A stretch of 64,000 nucleotides of DNA, taken from Oceanispirochaeta sp963676905 (GTDB lineage Bacteria; Spirochaetota; Spirochaetia; DSM-2461). Positions within the stretch are counted from its first letter, which is position 1; every line of letters starts with the position of its first letter. Position numbers and translations under genes: made by a program. Where the stretch lies: the NCBI GenBank assembly GCA_963676905.2, contig CAXXVE010000001.1, positions 2,418,001-2,482,000 of the forward strand, in the 5' to 3' direction. Under the pieces are notes generated by a model. That model was given only the letters and a program-made list of their open reading frames with translations. It was not told where the DNA came from and did no database searches. This document shows positions 1 to 8,207 of the stretch, in pieces.

Positions 1-211
1 GGGGAAAGTTTCTGTCTTTCTTCCGGCAGACTCCGAGTTAGAGCTCAGCCTTTCCAGCAGGCTCGAGTCGGTCAGGACTGATTTTCCTGTGACAGGTCTT
101 GTAGCGGAGAGTAACGAACATCAAATTATTGGAACCATCGGTTCTTCCGGACATCGTCTGACGGCCCATTCGGTATTTGAAAAGGTCCTGGTTTATTCAA
201 AAGAGAACTGA
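1..211 (+). CDS. C-terminal end of a DUF4097-like protein (partial)
   Basis: The reading frame is open from the first bases of the window to a TGA at 209-211, giving about 69 residues of a truncated protein. The visible part begins GKVSVFLPADSELELS and has the repetitive beta-strand character (V-x-LP, then short strands with I-G-T-I-G and L-T-A-H-S turns) of the C-terminal half of DUF4097/adhesin-like beta-helix proteins. Those are often membrane- or envelope-associated and of unknown role. A strong hairpin follows 11 bases after the stop, so this is the end of its transcription unit. The family call is by eye from a short fragment; a different beta-rich secreted protein is possible. Confidence 0.5.
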   Translation, partial: GKVSVFLPADSELELSLSSRLESVRTDFPVTGLVAESNEHQIIGTIGSSGHRLTAHSVFEKVLVYSKEN

Positions 212-222
212 CCTGAAGCTGT

Positions 223-258
223 TTTGATCGGCAGCAGACAGACCCACTGCCGATCAAA
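223..258. terminator. Perfect 12-bp hairpin, probable bidirectional terminator
   Basis: TTTGATCGGCAG (223-234) and CTGCCGATCAAA (247-258) form a perfect 12-bp stem around a 12-base loop. It sits between the end of the partial gene at 211 and the leftward small gene ending at 279. The AAA/TTT ends supply short U runs in both directions, which fits a terminator shared by convergent units. Confidence 0.7.
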
Positions 259-278
259 GTTATTTTGGAGATGAAAGA

Positions 279-470
279 TTACTCAAAGGAAATTGTTACA
301 TGAAAGGAAGTTGCAGAACCCCGGTAATCTCCCTGGTTTGCAATGATTCTAAAGACATCACCGGCAGAAACAGCCTTATTGTTGAATGTCTCTATATCAT
401 ATCTTGTATCAAGGTCGGAGGTGTAGGTGATTTCAAAGGTTCCGGAGCTTGAGGAAAGATCCACTTTCAT
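279..470 (-). CDS. Small beta-rich hypothetical protein, possibly a decayed lipoprotein
   Basis: A 63-residue frame starts MKVDLSSSSGTFEITY and looks like a small secreted beta-strand domain. I do not recognise the family. Upstream in the same frame the sequence reads T-V-L-S-A-C-T-M-K, a lipobox-like LSAC, but there is no start codon to reach it. An ATG at 505-503, preceded by AAAGGA, starts MKKIL in another frame and stops after 12 codons. One extra T in the TTTT run would join them as MKKIFTVLSACT. The true gene may therefore be a frameshifted lipoprotein with a shortened signal peptide, or translation may begin at 470. No Shine-Dalgarno precedes 470. Confidence 0.4.
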   Translation of the reverse strand: MKVDLSSSSGTFEITYTSDLDTRYDIETFNNKAVSAGDVFRIIANQGDYRGSATSFHVTISFE

Positions 471-669
471 GGTGCATGCCGACAGGACTGTAAAATCTTT
501 TTCATTTTTTATCCTTTTTCTGTTTTTAAAAATATTATGCCTGTATACTAAAGGACGGTCTGAAACATGTACAGCAGATTTTAAAAAGTTTCAGCACTGG
601 AGCCCTTCCGACATGGGAATACTGCTTTAGAATTGCGAAAGCGAAAACCGACTTGAAAAGGAGTACTGG

Positions 670-1479
670 ATGAAAAAGGTTTTATTAATTGTTTCACTCC
701 TCACACTGCCGTTGTATGCCTACTCCCAGAGTAATAGGCTGGAGTACGACAATTTTAACCTGAACCCCGGCTGGGGAGTGAGGTTTACAGATGACAAAGC
801 CGCGTTTTATGGTGATGGTGATATTGAAATAGACTGCAAGATCAGTGTTGAAAATAAACTTCAGTTTATTGAGTTTTTCGGAAATCCTCCGGGGATCTGG
901 GGTTTTAAGAGCAATCAGGAGTACCAGAAGCAGCTGTGGCTGACCTATGATCCCCATATGGGGCCTGCCATGATTTTCGGAACATATACGTCTGACAATG
1001 CCATGCCGGAACTGCTTCTTCCCGGTACAAAGCATGGGGGCAATTTCATCCATGGCTCTGCAGAGTCATCATCCCGTTATGCGGAAGCGGATAAAACATA
1101 CTATGCAAAAAACATTCTTGATATAAGAACCTATCACCCCTGGGTTGAGGACAAGGATGGCTACGGCATAGGAGAGACAATTACGCTGTCCTTCGACAGG
1201 CCTGTTCATATTCTCTATTTTTCCAATGGATTTGTCTCTTTTGACAAACCCTATCTGTACACCGATAACAGCCGGGTAAAGCAAATTGAAATGGAAAATC
1301 TGGATGACCATACTCTGACCACCATCGATATATCCGATACTCCCAATGTCCAGGAAATCCGCTTTGACGGGGCCATGCAGAATATTTTGATAAGAATCAC
1401 AGATGTCTACCCCGGTGACAGGTGGGATGACACCTGTATCAATTTTATAGTCGGTGAAAGCTGGGACAACTTCTATTAA
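670..1479 (+). CDS. Secreted protein with C-terminal NADase-type glycan-binding domain
   Basis: The 269-residue protein has a clear signal peptide (MKKVLLIVSLLTLPLYAYSQ) and so acts outside the cytoplasm. The C-terminal ~110 residues read as a discoidin-like module: a predicted strand with S-R-V-K-Q-I-E, a middle V-Q-E-I-R-F, then I-R-I-T-D-V-Y-P-G-D-R-W-D-D-T-C-I. This YPG-x-x-x-DDTC signature is typical of the NADase-type glycan-binding domain found in many spirochaete and bacteroidete secreted proteins. The N-terminal half has no recognised catalytic motif. An AAGGAG site lies 8 bases before the ATG, which supports this start. Ligand binding (sugar or surface polymer) is inferred from the domain only. 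Confidence 0.65.
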   Translation: MKKVLLIVSLLTLPLYAYSQSNRLEYDNFNLNPGWGVRFTDDKAAFYGDGDIEIDCKISVENKLQFIEFFGNPPGIWGFKSNQEYQKQLWLTYDPHMGPAMIFGTYTSDNAMPELLLPGTKHGGNFIHGSAESSSRYAEADKTYYAKNILDIRTYHPWVEDKDGYGIGETITLSFDRPVHILYFSNGFVSFDKPYLYTDNSRVKQIEMENLDDHTLTTIDISDTPNVQEIRFDGAMQNILIRITDVYPGDRWDDTCINFIVGESWDNFY

Positions 1480-1500
1480 CATCAATTTAAACGCAGGATT

Positions 1501-2706
1501 ATGAACTTGAATATGAAAGTACAGGGAAGCAGGGTAACCACCGGTCCCTGTTCCATCAGTAAGATACCAATGCCGGACCTGAAGCTGCGTGGTTTTCTTT
1601 TGACCCTTTTTTGTATACTTTCTTTTACTGCAGAATTGGCGGCCCTGGAAGAAGTAAAGGGGGTATGCTTTGACGGCCCCTTGAGGATACGCAAAGAGCC
1701 GGGAACTTCATCTGCAATTGTAGGCCGTCTGGCAACAGACGAAGAGTTTATAGTAACAGGGAGAACGTCCTATAGAGACAGAGTGGGAAAAGACAACAAC
1801 TTCTGGTATGAAATCAGAACCGGCAGTAATCAGACCGGATATGTCTATGGTGCTTTTATCAGAGTTTCAGGCCGGAATTATGGAACTGTGTTCCAGTGGA
1901 ACGGCAACAGCTATGACTATATAAATGATGTATACCACTGGAGGCTCTATGAAATTGAAGATTCCGAAATTGAATTTTTAAACTCTGATGTCAGACGCAT
2001 CATCTCCGGAGAGGTCTTTCTGGTGGACTATTCAGAAGAAAAGGAAGCGTTTCTGATTGTTGCTCCGGACATGTACGGTCGAATTGAGTATGGTTTCATT
2101 GGTAAGAACAGTCTGAAGGTAGATGATTCCTTTTTCTATCGGGAGGTCGAAGGGTATTCAGATGTTTCTGAAGTTCCCCCCGGCGGCGGCAGATGGGACC
2201 GGTTCAGGGAAATGGAGATGCTAAAGGCTCACCCCGAGATGGACCGCAACGGTCCGGTTCTTCAGTTGGGAAACGGGATCGATATTATTGATAAGGGGCG
2301 CAGCGGTCCTGAGCACATCCTTTTAGGGATTTACGGCCGGTTCTGCTTCATCCTTCAGTCTTACTATGAAGGGAGCGAGTGCTTTCTGATCAACACAGAA
2401 ACCCAACAAAAAATTGAACATCTCCAGAGATCTCTTGTTTTTTCACCTGACGGAACCATGTTTATGAACTACGGCAACTCCTATATGGACTGTGCCGAGT
2501 ATAGGATATTTGCCTACAGAGACGGAGTATATGAATTGATCTATGAGCATTATTTTAACGAAGAGTACTTCCCTGACGGCGGATTCTACTATTACATTCA
2601 GTCATCAGACTGGGTAGATGACGGGAGAATCAACCTGACTTTCAACAACGACAATTCCTATGAACTTGTCAGAGTTGAAAATGACTGGGATCTTGTCAGT
2701 AAATAG
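1501..2706 (+). CDS. Secreted bacterial SH3-domain protein
   Basis: The gene lies 21 bases after the previous one and is probably cotranscribed. Just after the hydrophobic segment (L-L-T-L-F-C-I-L-S-F-T-A-E) comes a bacterial SH3 domain: LRIRKEPGTSSAIVGRL, a central strand, then F-W-Y-E-I-R and T-G-Y-V-Y-G-A-F. The remaining ~270 residues show no recognised domain and are rich in Tyr and acidic residues. An in-frame ATG at 1570 (MPDLKLRGFLLTL) would place the hydrophobic segment at the N-terminus as a normal signal peptide, so 1570 may be the true start. Neither start has a good ribosome site. SH3b domains usually bind cell wall or surface polymers. Confidence 0.6.
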   Translation: MNLNMKVQGSRVTTGPCSISKIPMPDLKLRGFLLTLFCILSFTAELAALEEVKGVCFDGPLRIRKEPGTSSAIVGRLATDEEFIVTGRTSYRDRVGKDNNFWYEIRTGSNQTGYVYGAFIRVSGRNYGTVFQWNGNSYDYINDVYHWRLYEIEDSEIEFLNSDVRRIISGEVFLVDYSEEKEAFLIVAPDMYGRIEYGFIGKNSLKVDDSFFYREVEGYSDVSEVPPGGGRWDRFREMEMLKAHPEMDRNGPVLQLGNGIDIIDKGRSGPEHILLGIYGRFCFILQSYYEGSECFLINTETQQKIEHLQRSLVFSPDGTMFMNYGNSYMDCAEYRIFAYRDGVYELIYEHYFNEEYFPDGGFYYYIQSSDWVDDGRINLTFNNDNSYELVRVENDWDLVSK

Positions 2707-2757
2707 GCTCAAAAGGCCTGAATACCTGACAGTCCCGGAGACTCCAGGGATGATTTT

Positions 2758-3516
2758 TCATTGACCGTATTCATGCAGAATACCTTCGATGGTCCCGTCT
2801 TTCCACATCTCATCGAGCACACGGTTCAAGTCTTCCATAAGTGCAATATGAGAGGACTTTCTGCTGATCAGAAGATGAAAGTCTATCTCTGATGTTATCC
2901 CCTCCGTCCGGATAATCTTTCCTTCAAGCTTCAGTTTTCGGAGGCTGGAATCGGCGATGCTCTCTTCCTCAATGATCAGGTCAGCCCTGTCGGCAGCCAG
3001 CATATGGTACATGCCCTCAACGGAGCTGGCATAAATGACCGGAATATTCAGAGCTTCCATCTCATCTCTTACTCCCTGGTTCCCGTTGTAGGAAACGATG
3101 GTGTAGCCCGCGTCTTTAATATCACCCAGACTGTCCATGCTGTTGATGATTCCGGTATCGGGATGCCCCTTCCAGGTATATATATGCCTGATTTTTCTCC
3201 ATACCGGAATAGCTGTTGCAATGGTGTAATTCAGTCTCTCTTCTGTCGGAATTGTCAGCATCATGTCATATGCTCCACTTTTGACCAGCTCCTGGCACCG
3301 GGGCCAGGGGAGTATTGTTATTTCAAGAGAGACATTCAGCCTGTTTTCAAAGGCTTCCCGGGTGATATCATATAAAAACCCTGTATAGTTTCCACTTTCA
3401 TCAATGTAGTTGGCAGGAGGATAGTCTGTGAAAACAAATTTAACCGAATCTGCTCCCGCAGCAACAGAGATGAGTAATATCAGTGACTGTAAAATAATGG
3501 TTTTTTTTATATTCAT
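2758..3516 (-). CDS. Periplasmic solute-binding protein, family 3 (SBP_bac_3)
   Basis: This 252-residue protein has a signal peptide (MNIKKTIILQSLILLISVAAGA) followed by a complete family-3 binding fold. It opens V-F-T-D-Y-P-P-A-N-Y and D-E-S-G-N-Y-T-G-F-L-Y-D, then has I-L-P-W-P-R-C and G-A-Y-D-M-M-L-T, and it ends G-T-I-E-G-I-L-H-E-Y. No ABC permease or ATPase gene is adjacent. It lies divergently from a paralogous binding protein that heads a kinase operon, so it may act as a second sensory ligand-binding protein instead of a transporter subunit. The ligand is unknown; family 3 members usually bind amino acids or other small polar molecules. Confidence 0.75.
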   Translation of the reverse strand: MNIKKTIILQSLILLISVAAGADSVKFVFTDYPPANYIDESGNYTGFLYDITREAFENRLNVSLEITILPWPRCQELVKSGAYDMMLTIPTEERLNYTIATAIPVWRKIRHIYTWKGHPDTGIINSMDSLGDIKDAGYTIVSYNGNQGVRDEMEALNIPVIYASSVEGMYHMLAADRADLIIEEESIADSSLRKLKLEGKIIRTEGITSEIDFHLLISRKSSHIALMEDLNRVLDEMWKDGTIEGILHEYGQ

Positions 3517-3592
3517 AAATAAATCTCTTATAGATTATTCTTTATGCAGATTCAATAATAATCAATAGATATATTATTATGTTTTTTCATAT

Positions 3593-3622
3593 TTGACATA
3601 AAGTTGTGAAATCAAGGATAAT
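3593..3622 (+). promoter_or_regulatory. Sigma-70-type promoter for the binding protein/kinase operon
   Basis: TTGACA at 3593-3598 and GATAAT at 3617-3622 are separated by 18 bases in the AT-rich divergent region. Transcription would start near 3629. This lies downstream of the ATG at 3606, so it favours the internal ATG at 3651 as the start of the binding protein. Confidence 0.6.
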
Positions 3623-3650
3623 AGACGAAATAAAAAATAAGGTTTCTTTC

Positions 3651-4388
3651 ATGAAAAAGATGTTGACTCTCCTGCTACTGGTCAGCTGCTGTTCTGTCTG
3701 TATATACTCCCAGTCTCTGATTCTTGCCACAACAATCTGGCCTCCTTTCCGGATTGAGCCGGGAAGTGGAGAGCCAGGTGTATACGGAATCGATGTAGAC
3801 ATTATTCATGAGCTGGAAAAGCGTCTTTCCGTGGATATTGAAATACAGTATCACCCCTGGCGAAGGGCTCTTCAGATGGTCCGGACAGGAGATGCGGACC
3901 TGATAATCGGTATTGCAATGAATGAGGAGCGTTCCGGCTTCCTAAACTATGTTCCCACCTCCTATATCGCTGCACAGGCGGTCTTTTATACCCAGAAAGG
4001 GAGAGGGGAGTCATTCCATGACTATGAAAGCCTTAAAACCGGAACGATCGGATACGGCCAGGACAATCTCTACTTCGAACCTTTTGATTCAGACAGCACT
4101 CTTGATAAAACGGCCTATGCTTCTGATAAGCAGATTCTGGACATGCTTGCCCTATGGCGGCTGGATCTGGCTGTGGGAGCTAATCCCAATATGGCCTATG
4201 CCGTCTCCCGTTCCGGCTATAAGGACAAACTGGAAATGATCAGCTATATTCCCCCGCAATCCACCCCCCTGTACCTGGCGTTGTCTAAACAGTCATCATG
4301 GGCTGACTCTGTGGGAGTCTTTGATGCGGCAATTAAGCAGATGCTGCAGGAAGGCACGGTTGAGGAAATTCTGGAAAGGTACAGGTAG
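3651..4388 (+). CDS. Solute-binding protein, family 3, first gene of a signalling operon
   Basis: The 245-residue product starts MKKMLTLLLLVSCCSVCIYS, a signal peptide. The fold is SBP_bac_3: T-T-I-W-P-P-F-R near the mature N-terminus, Y-G-I-D-V-D-I-I, Y-H-P-W-R-R-A, G-D-A-D-L-I-I-G and a C-terminal Q-E-G-T-V-E-E-I-L. It is a paralogue of the divergent gene at 2758-3516. An in-frame ATG at 3606 adds 15 charged residues before the signal peptide and precedes the likely transcription start, so 3651 is preferred. The next gene is a membrane histidine kinase only six bases on and no transporter is nearby, so the protein probably presents ligand to that kinase. This role is inferred. Confidence 0.75.
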   Translation: MKKMLTLLLLVSCCSVCIYSQSLILATTIWPPFRIEPGSGEPGVYGIDVDIIHELEKRLSVDIEIQYHPWRRALQMVRTGDADLIIGIAMNEERSGFLNYVPTSYIAAQAVFYTQKGRGESFHDYESLKTGTIGYGQDNLYFEPFDSDSTLDKTAYASDKQILDMLALWRLDLAVGANPNMAYAVSRSGYKDKLEMISYIPPQSTPLYLALSKQSSWADSVGVFDAAIKQMLQEGTVEEILERYR

Positions 4389-4394
4389 AGTCCA

Positions 4395-6125
4395 ATGGGT
4401 AGAGTTCCAAATGAACATTCAGGCCGCCGCAGGCTCCTCAGTGAGATTCAGATCACCTTTATTCTCATTACTGCCTTAACCATAGCTGTTGTCGAGATAT
4501 TCCTGATTCTCGCAGTATACCGCAGGATGGACAGAGAGTTCCGGACCGAAGCGGTAGCCTCGGCAGAGGAGATCAAAGAGTTGCTGCTGATCCCTCTGTA
4601 CAATGTAGACGACGAGCAGGCAGGGCATATCGGTGAGGCCCTTCTCTCATCGGGCAGAATCTGCGGTATTGTTCTGGAATCTGATGTCTCGGGAATCATC
4701 ATTGACAAACAGCTGGAACCTGCTGAAACAAAGGTTCTGGTTATCAACAAAGATCTTCAATACCGTGGCTTTGACCTTGGAAATCTTGAGCTCCATTTCA
4801 GTAATTTCACGGTGATGGAGACCATCAGGAGTCTGATCGTTCTGTCCATTGCGGTGATTATCACAGTTGTTCTTATTGTCCTGATTTTTTACTGGATCAT
4901 ACTGAAGTGGAGAATCAAGGACTCTCTGAAAAGCATTATGAACGGGTTTGAGGCGATCAGAAAGGGAGATTGGGAGGTCACACTGGAATATACAGTATTT
5001 CGGGATGTAAACGCACTGATCGAAATGGTTAACGGTATGGCCGCCAGTATCCGTGAAAAGAACCGGGAGCTGATCAGCATCAACCGCAATCTGGAAGATC
5101 TGGTTTCAGAGCGGACCAGAGAGCTGGAAGAGTCCCTGAATGAACTGAAAAAAACGCAGGCCCATCTTGTTGAATCGGAAAAACTGGGACTCCTGGGACA
5201 GCTTTCTGCCGGCATGGCCCATGAGCTGAACACCCCTTTGGGAGCCATTCAATCCTCAACCGGGTCTGTACTGTATTATCTGGAGCATAAAGCAGAACAG
5301 GACAGGCAGCACCTCATCGGGTTGAACAGCCGGGATCAGCAGGCTTATCTGAACCTGCAGGAGTACTGCCGGAATACCCATCCAAGAAATGAAATCCACT
5401 GGAAAAAAAAGAAGAGCATAAGAAAATATCTGGAGGACCGAGGCATTACCAGAGCCAAAGTACTCTCGGATCTTTTGATGGAGCTCCGGCTTGAACCGGA
5501 CTGCCCGGTGGTTGCTCCCATTCTGTCAGGGGAAAAGGCTGAGGAGATCCTTCGGATTCAGGAGGGAAACCAGCTCCTGATTAAAATGGTTTCCATCATT
5601 GATATGGCCGTTAAGAGAGCGGGCCGAGTCGTTTCAGCCCTCAGGTCCTATCTTTCCCAGGAATCCACTCAGGAAAACGGGGAAGTCGATATAAACAATG
5701 ATCTTGAGCAGGTACTGCTGCTGATGCACAACCAGCTGAAGCATGGCGTGGTCGTTGAAAAGGACTTTTCTGATGCCAGGCTGATCGGAACCTCCGACAA
5801 GCTGTCACAGGTATGGATTAACCTGATCCGGAATGGAATTCAGGCAATGGGCTATCGGGGAACATTGAAAATCAAAACAGAAACCAGTGAGGGACGTGTG
5901 TTCGTGAGTGTTATTGACTGCGGACACGGCATTCATCCGGAAATACAGGACAGAATCTTTGAGCCTTTCTTTACAACTAAAATCAGCGGAGAAGGGATGG
6001 GCCTCGGCCTTGATATCTGCAAAAAAATTATTGAATCACATGGCGGGACTATTACATTTGAATCCCGTCCGGGAAGAACCGAATTTCTGGTATCTCTCCC
6101 TGTGGAAGAAGAAACCATTGAATAA
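4395..6125 (+). CDS. Membrane sensor histidine kinase with insertion in the dimerisation region
   Basis: The 576-residue protein has transmembrane helices near residues 15-43 and 144-172 with a ~100-residue periplasmic sensor between them. Next come a HAMP-like linker and a coiled coil (R-N-L-E-D-L-V-S-E-R-T-R-E-L-E-E). The H-box is A-H-E-L-N-T-P with His about 276. About 110 residues are then inserted before the second dimerisation helix (V-K-R-A-G-R-V-V-S-A-L). The C-terminus is a full ATPase domain with N-L-I-R-N-G-I-Q-A, D-C-G-H-G-I and G-M-G-L-G-L-D. It follows the binding protein by 6 bases and precedes the REC-HD-GYP gene by 36, so ligand signal probably passes to that regulator. Confidence 0.85.
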   Translation: MGRVPNEHSGRRRLLSEIQITFILITALTIAVVEIFLILAVYRRMDREFRTEAVASAEEIKELLLIPLYNVDDEQAGHIGEALLSSGRICGIVLESDVSGIIIDKQLEPAETKVLVINKDLQYRGFDLGNLELHFSNFTVMETIRSLIVLSIAVIITVVLIVLIFYWIILKWRIKDSLKSIMNGFEAIRKGDWEVTLEYTVFRDVNALIEMVNGMAASIREKNRELISINRNLEDLVSERTRELEESLNELKKTQAHLVESEKLGLLGQLSAGMAHELNTPLGAIQSSTGSVLYYLEHKAEQDRQHLIGLNSRDQQAYLNLQEYCRNTHPRNEIHWKKKKSIRKYLEDRGITRAKVLSDLLMELRLEPDCPVVAPILSGEKAEEILRIQEGNQLLIKMVSIIDMAVKRAGRVVSALRSYLSQESTQENGEVDINNDLEQVLLLMHNQLKHGVVVEKDFSDARLIGTSDKLSQVWINLIRNGIQAMGYRGTLKIKTETSEGRVFVSVIDCGHGIHPEIQDRIFEPFFTTKISGEGMGLGLDICKKIIESHGGTITFESRPGRTEFLVSLPVEEETIE

Positions 6126-6161
6126 ACCGGGTATATTGAGTATTGAAGGCGGAGGGCAAAA

Positions 6162-7220
6162 GTGAGCCAGGAATATATGATCTGTGTAGATGACGAGGTC
6201 ATGCTGCTGGACAGTCTGAAACAGGAACTGAAACAGGATGAGTTTTTTCAGGACCTTGAAATTGAGACTGTGGACAGCGGTGAAAAAGCCCTCGCCATGA
6301 TCAATGAGATCGAGGAGGAGGGAGATGAGGTTCCCATCGTGATCTCTGATCAGCGCATGCCAGGCATGACAGGGGATGCTCTGTTTCTGGAGCTGCAGAA
6401 AGACCGTCCCCATATCAATAAGATTCTTCTGACAGGTTATTCGGATCTGGATGCCGTGGTCCGGCTTGTCAATCATAATGCGCTCTACCGCTATATTGAA
6501 AAACCATGGGACAGCCATGACCTGAAATTGACCATACGGGAGGCGGTCATCTCCTACCGCCACAGGAAACTGATTCAGCAGCAGAACCTGAAGATTGAGA
6601 AGATTACCCAGGCCATGGTCTCCTGTCTGGAGAATGCAAATTTTTACTATGACGAGGATACAGGCAACCATATTCAGAGAATGGCTGTTTTGTCTGAATA
6701 TATAGCCGAGCTGGCGGGCTGCGACAAATATTTCTGCGAACAGATACGGCTCTATGCCCCCCTGCATGATGTGGGGAAAGTGGGCATCGACAAAAGCATC
6801 CTGACAAAGTCTGGCAAGCTCACAAAAGAAGAATATCAACTGATTAAGGAGCATGTCTCCATCGGTGCCAGGATTCTTGGAGACTCCGCCATTGATCCGA
6901 TGGCAAAGAATATCGTGCTCTACCACCATGAAAAGTGGAACGGAACCGGATACAAGTTCGGCCTGTCCGGCGAAGACATACCTCTGGAAGCCCGGATTGT
7001 CTCTCTGGCAGATGTTTTTGATGCATTGATCAGCCGGCGGGTCTATAAAGCGGCTTATCGTATTGAGGATGCTCTTGAGGCTGTAAAGAGCGAGAAGGGT
7101 GTCAGTTTTGATCCCCGTTTGGCAGAATTGTTTCTGAATGAAATCCGCTCCCGGGAAGACCTGAAGAAAAAGGTTTTTGAAAAGAGCGATCATTTCAAGG
7201 TTTTTCTGGAAGAACTTTAA
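6162..7220 (+). CDS. Response regulator with HD-GYP c-di-GMP phosphodiesterase domain
   Basis: The 352-residue protein has an N-terminal receiver domain with phosphoacceptor Asp63 (I-S-D-Q-R-M-P-G) and a conserved K at E-K-P-W. A helical linker leads to an HD-GYP domain. Visible catalytic motifs are H202-D203 in L-H-D-V-G-K-V-G-I, H-H-E-K-W-N-G-T-G-Y (the GYP loop, here GYK instead of GYP) and L-A-D-V-F-D-A-L. HD-GYP enzymes hydrolyse cyclic di-GMP, so the operon probably couples ligand binding to c-di-GMP breakdown. The start is GTG at 6162 with GGAGGG 5 bases upstream. The missing proline of the GYP loop could affect partner binding; the metal ligands look intact. Confidence 0.88.
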   Translation: MSQEYMICVDDEVMLLDSLKQELKQDEFFQDLEIETVDSGEKALAMINEIEEEGDEVPIVISDQRMPGMTGDALFLELQKDRPHINKILLTGYSDLDAVVRLVNHNALYRYIEKPWDSHDLKLTIREAVISYRHRKLIQQQNLKIEKITQAMVSCLENANFYYDEDTGNHIQRMAVLSEYIAELAGCDKYFCEQIRLYAPLHDVGKVGIDKSILTKSGKLTKEEYQLIKEHVSIGARILGDSAIDPMAKNIVLYHHEKWNGTGYKFGLSGEDIPLEARIVSLADVFDALISRRVYKAAYRIEDALEAVKSEKGVSFDPRLAELFLNEIRSREDLKKKVFEKSDHFKVFLEEL

Positions 7221-7234
7221 GGAGGGCTTTTGGT

Positions 7235-8188
7235 ATGAATGACCGGAGGATTAACCTGTTTCGGCAGCGGTATTTCAGGGTACCGGTTCTTCTTATACTG
7301 GCTCTGCTGGCGGGTCTCTTGAGCGGATGCTCCCGGTACAACGGCGAAAAGTACTCCATCACCCGGCGGGGAAATGTCACCCTCTATGACGGGAGCAGCC
7401 GTTCTACAAGGATCATAAGGAACAATGTCTGGAGCAGCGCAAAATTCCTCTCGGATATCCTTCCCCCCCAGAGCAACAGGATTGAAGTCTATATCACCGA
7501 CGGACCGGTTCCCGAACTTCTGGGGGATCGGGACTTTCTGGAGCATATATTCAAGAGGATCGAAGGCAACAAAAACTACGATGAAAAGGAGCAGGAGAAG
7601 GCCCGGCTTCTGGCCACCACCGACTTGAGGGATCTTCTTAAGAATCCCGATGTAATGCAGGGGCGGTCCATGCATTTGCTGCCGGCGGCCAATATCGTTA
7701 TCCTGCGGCATGATGAGAACTACAATGCCAGGCTCTTCCTCTACGCCTGTGTCAGCCTGATGCTTTATGACAACAATCCCGGGTACTACCTGAATCCCGC
7801 TCTGACCCGGGATGAGCTTACTGATCTGATGATCTTCAAGTTTATGCTCTCCGGATTCCCGAGCCTCTACTCCCGGTACTTCTCCAAATACCCAGGAAGA
7901 AAACCTTCGGCATCCCTCTACAAAATGCTTGCTGAGATCGATATTGAGTATCTTGAGGATATCTACAATCTGGACGAGGCGAAGTTTGCCGCCTATCCCG
8001 ATGAAATACTGGCATCCAATGCCGAGGCCCCCGTCTACTATGCCTACTTCTTCAAGTACCTTTTTTCCCGGTCTGATGAAAAGAGGTCCGTCGAACTTGT
8101 AAATGCCCTTTTTATGCCTTCAGAAGACCCGTCGGAGGAGTTCAGAGGGATCTACAGGGAGTGGAAAAAACAGATTGCCCGAGACTGA
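7235..8188 (+). CDS. Lipoprotein of unknown function
   Basis: The 317-residue product has an N-terminal membrane segment ending in a lipobox (L-L-S-G-C, Cys about 33), so it is probably anchored to a membrane. The mature part is rich in Tyr, Asp and Arg and contains no motif I know; a middle section (P-A-A-N-I-V-I-L-R-H) and a C-terminal helical region are visible. It starts 14 bases after the HD-GYP gene with a strong AAGGAGGG site and is the last gene of that operon. It may therefore be an accessory envelope component of the same signalling unit. That link rests only on position. Confidence 0.6.
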   Translation: MNDRRINLFRQRYFRVPVLLILALLAGLLSGCSRYNGEKYSITRRGNVTLYDGSSRSTRIIRNNVWSSAKFLSDILPPQSNRIEVYITDGPVPELLGDRDFLEHIFKRIEGNKNYDEKEQEKARLLATTDLRDLLKNPDVMQGRSMHLLPAANIVILRHDENYNARLFLYACVSLMLYDNNPGYYLNPALTRDELTDLMIFKFMLSGFPSLYSRYFSKYPGRKPSASLYKMLAEIDIEYLEDIYNLDEAKFAAYPDEILASNAEAPVYYAYFFKYLFSRSDEKRSVELVNALFMPSEDPSEEFRGIYREWKKQIARD

Positions 8189-8207
8189 CTGGCCTGCAGC
8201 AGACTCC

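Noticed and set aside
427..630. 67-residue frame on the plus strand
   Set aside because: Overlaps the leftward small gene and AT-rich DNA; no ribosome site, low-complexity sequence.
3523..3600. AT-rich divergent region as an origin or attachment site
   Set aside because: It is short, explained by divergent promoters, and has no repeats or integrase nearby.
6036..7193. 385-residue frame on the minus strand
   Set aside because: It lies opposite the REC-HD-GYP gene, whose motifs and ribosome site are clear; the reverse frame has no recognisable domain.
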